6,522 bases of DNA from Ruminococcaceae bacterium UBA1244 (GTDB lineage: Bacteria > Bacillota > Clostridia > Oscillospirales > Acutalibacteraceae). The stretch spans positions 64,325-70,846 of the forward strand of contig DBWG01000123.1 of NCBI GenBank assembly GCA_002308635.1, in the 5' to 3' direction. The notes under the pieces were generated by a model. It saw nothing but the letters and a program-made list of their open reading frames with translations, ran no database searches and was not told the DNA's origin. Positions 5,481 through 6,522 of the stretch are shown here, in pieces (position 1 is the stretch's first letter; the number at the start of each line of letters is the position of its first letter). The translations under genes and the position numbers were made by a program.

Positions 5481-6413
5481 ATGAAAATAGTTTTTATGGG
5501 AACTCCTGATTTTGCAGTACCGTGTTTAAAGGCGCTGATAGATGACGGAAACGAGATAGCCGCAGTGTTCACTCAGCCCGATAAGCCAAAGGGCAGAGGC
5601 TATGTGATGCAGCCGCCGCCTGTAAAGGTCTGTGCCGAAGAAAACGGCATACCCGTTTATCAGCCTGTTTCTATGAAGGACGGAACTGCGCTGGAAATAT
5701 TAAAGCGGATAATGCCTGAAATGATAGTCGTTGTCGCTTACGGAAAAATTCTCCCGAAGGATATACTTGAACTGCCTTCTCTCGGCTGTGTGAACGTTCA
5801 CGCATCGCTTCTTCCGCTTTACAGGGGAGCCGCACCGATACAGCAGGCTGTGCTTGACGGACGTGAAAAGACCGGAGTGACCGCAATGATGATGGATGTC
5901 GGACTTGACACCGGCGATATGCTGATGAAATCTGAACTGACTATCGGAGAAAACGAAACTGCCGATGAACTTCACGACAGGCTTTCCGCTCTTGGTGCGG
6001 AGCTTATCGTAAAGACTGTCCATGCCGCCGAAAACGGTACTCTTACAAGAGAAAAACAGAATGACGCAGATTCCTGCTATGCGGGTATGCTCACAAAAGA
6101 GATGTCGGAGATAGACTTCACAAAAACCGCTCAGGAAGTCCACAACAAAGTAAGGGGACTCAATTCCTGGCCGAGCGCTTCCTCTGTACTCAACGGTAAG
6201 AGAATAAAAATACACCGTACAAAAATTTCTGACGCAAACGGAGAACCGGGACAGGTGCTGTCACTTGACCCGTTCATTGTTGCCTGCGGAGACGGCGCAG
6301 TAGAGATACTGGAACTCCAGCCCGAAGGAAAGAAAAAAATGTCCGCACAGGCATACGTTAACGGACTTCACGGTGTTTCGGCTGATGACATGAAGTTCGG
6401 AAGGAAAGAATAA
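5481..6413 (+). CDS. fmt: Methionyl-tRNA formyltransferase
   Basis: Fmt transfers a formyl group from 10-formyltetrahydrofolate to methionyl initiator tRNA, allowing bacterial translation initiation. The 310-aa product is full length. The N-terminal catalytic domain opens with MKIVFMGTPDFAVP and carries the hallmark SLLPLYRGAAPI (109-120). The catalytic triad expected for the formyltransferase family is present as N105, H107 and D143 (in GLDTGDM). The C-terminal tRNA-binding domain starts around residue 205 (KVRGLNSWPSA) and ends with LQPEGKKKMSAQAYVNG. The start follows from the GAGGGG site. It is the last gene of the visible operon. In B. subtilis rsmB comes next; here an AT-rich non-coding stretch follows. 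Confidence 0.97.
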   Translation: MKIVFMGTPDFAVPCLKALIDDGNEIAAVFTQPDKPKGRGYVMQPPPVKVCAEENGIPVYQPVSMKDGTALEILKRIMPEMIVVVAYGKILPKDILELPSLGCVNVHASLLPLYRGAAPIQQAVLDGREKTGVTAMMMDVGLDTGDMLMKSELTIGENETADELHDRLSALGAELIVKTVHAAENGTLTREKQNDADSCYAGMLTKEMSEIDFTKTAQEVHNKVRGLNSWPSASSVLNGKRIKIHRTKISDANGEPGQVLSLDPFIVACGDGAVEILELQPEGKKKMSAQAYVNGLHGVSADDMKFGRKE

Positions 6414-6522
6414 AGAATAGAGAATAAATAATAAATAATAATTGCGGTCGTGCTGACGCACATTATAGAAAGTTATTTCACTTGCCGGAGTTTATCAAAG
6501 ACGGCGAGTTTAGGTGCGTGAC
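6414..6522 (+). other. AT-rich tract and foldable element after fmt, cut by the window edge
   Basis: From 6414 to about 6442 the sequence is low-complexity AATA-type repeats. The rest is GC-richer and can fold. ACGCAC (6456-6461) pairs with GTGCGT (6514-6519) as a closing stem. Inside are a small GAAA/TTTC hairpin (6468-6479) and a 7-bp stem, CTTGCCG (6481-6487) with CGGCGAG (6502-6508, one G-U pair). A competing hairpin GTGC/GCAC (6450-6461) is also possible. No U-run follows within the window, so it is not a proven terminator. Two forward frames stay open across it, but neither has a convincing start or ribosome site. It may be a dispersed intergenic repeat or a structured RNA; I do not recognise it. 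Confidence 0.4.

Noticed and set aside
5700..6215. 171-aa reading frame on the minus strand
   Set aside because: It lies wholly inside fmt, which has every family motif. It has no family features of its own and is an antisense shadow.
6428..6522. Open forward frame through the element after fmt
   Set aside because: It has no good start codon or ribosome site, begins in low-complexity repeats, and coincides with base-paired structure, so coding is unlikely.

Overview
The window looks like part of a chromosome from a Clostridia-class Firmicute, most likely an Oscillospiraceae/Ruminococcus-type bacterium. Three things point that way. It carries RemA (a Firmicutes-type regulator). The order yicC-remA-gmk-rpoZ-priA-def-fmt matches the Bacillus/Clostridia housekeeping block. 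The genes use purine-rich Shine-Dalgarno sequences and moderately GC-rich coding DNA, with AT-rich gaps between genes. The genus is an inference; no marker here fixes it.

Layout. Bases 1-221 hold the 5' end of a leftward gene that starts with a signal peptide and runs off the left edge. Bases 222-533 are a divergent control region. It has a strong sigma-A-type promoter facing right (TTGACA, 18 bp, TAAAAT), an 18-bp palindrome over its -35 box, a weaker leftward promoter candidate, and an untranslated leader of about 150 nt. Bases 534-6413 carry seven tightly packed rightward genes with overlaps or gaps of at most 38 bp and no internal terminator: yicC (endoribonuclease), remA (DNA-binding regulator), gmk (guanylate kinase), rpoZ (RNA polymerase omega), priA (replication-restart helicase), def (peptide deformylase) and fmt (Met-tRNA formyltransferase). 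Bases 6414-6522 are a non-coding AT-rich tract followed by a foldable element cut by the right edge.

How the genes work together. The block links RNA turnover (YicC), GMP-to-GDP conversion for GTP supply (Gmk), transcription (omega), restart of stalled replication forks (PriA) and the formyl-methionine cycle (Fmt adds the formyl group to initiator Met-tRNA, Def removes it from new proteins). Compared with Bacillus subtilis, coaBC is missing between rpoZ and priA; here rpoZ and priA overlap by 8 bp.

The coding genes are ordinary. The points worth a second look are non-coding or fine-scale: the palindrome on the operon promoter, two mutually exclusive RNA stems between def and fmt, a tandem duplication at the priA end, the DEEQ form of the PriA DEAH box, and the folded element after fmt. 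I see no clear evidence of a wholly new multi-gene system.
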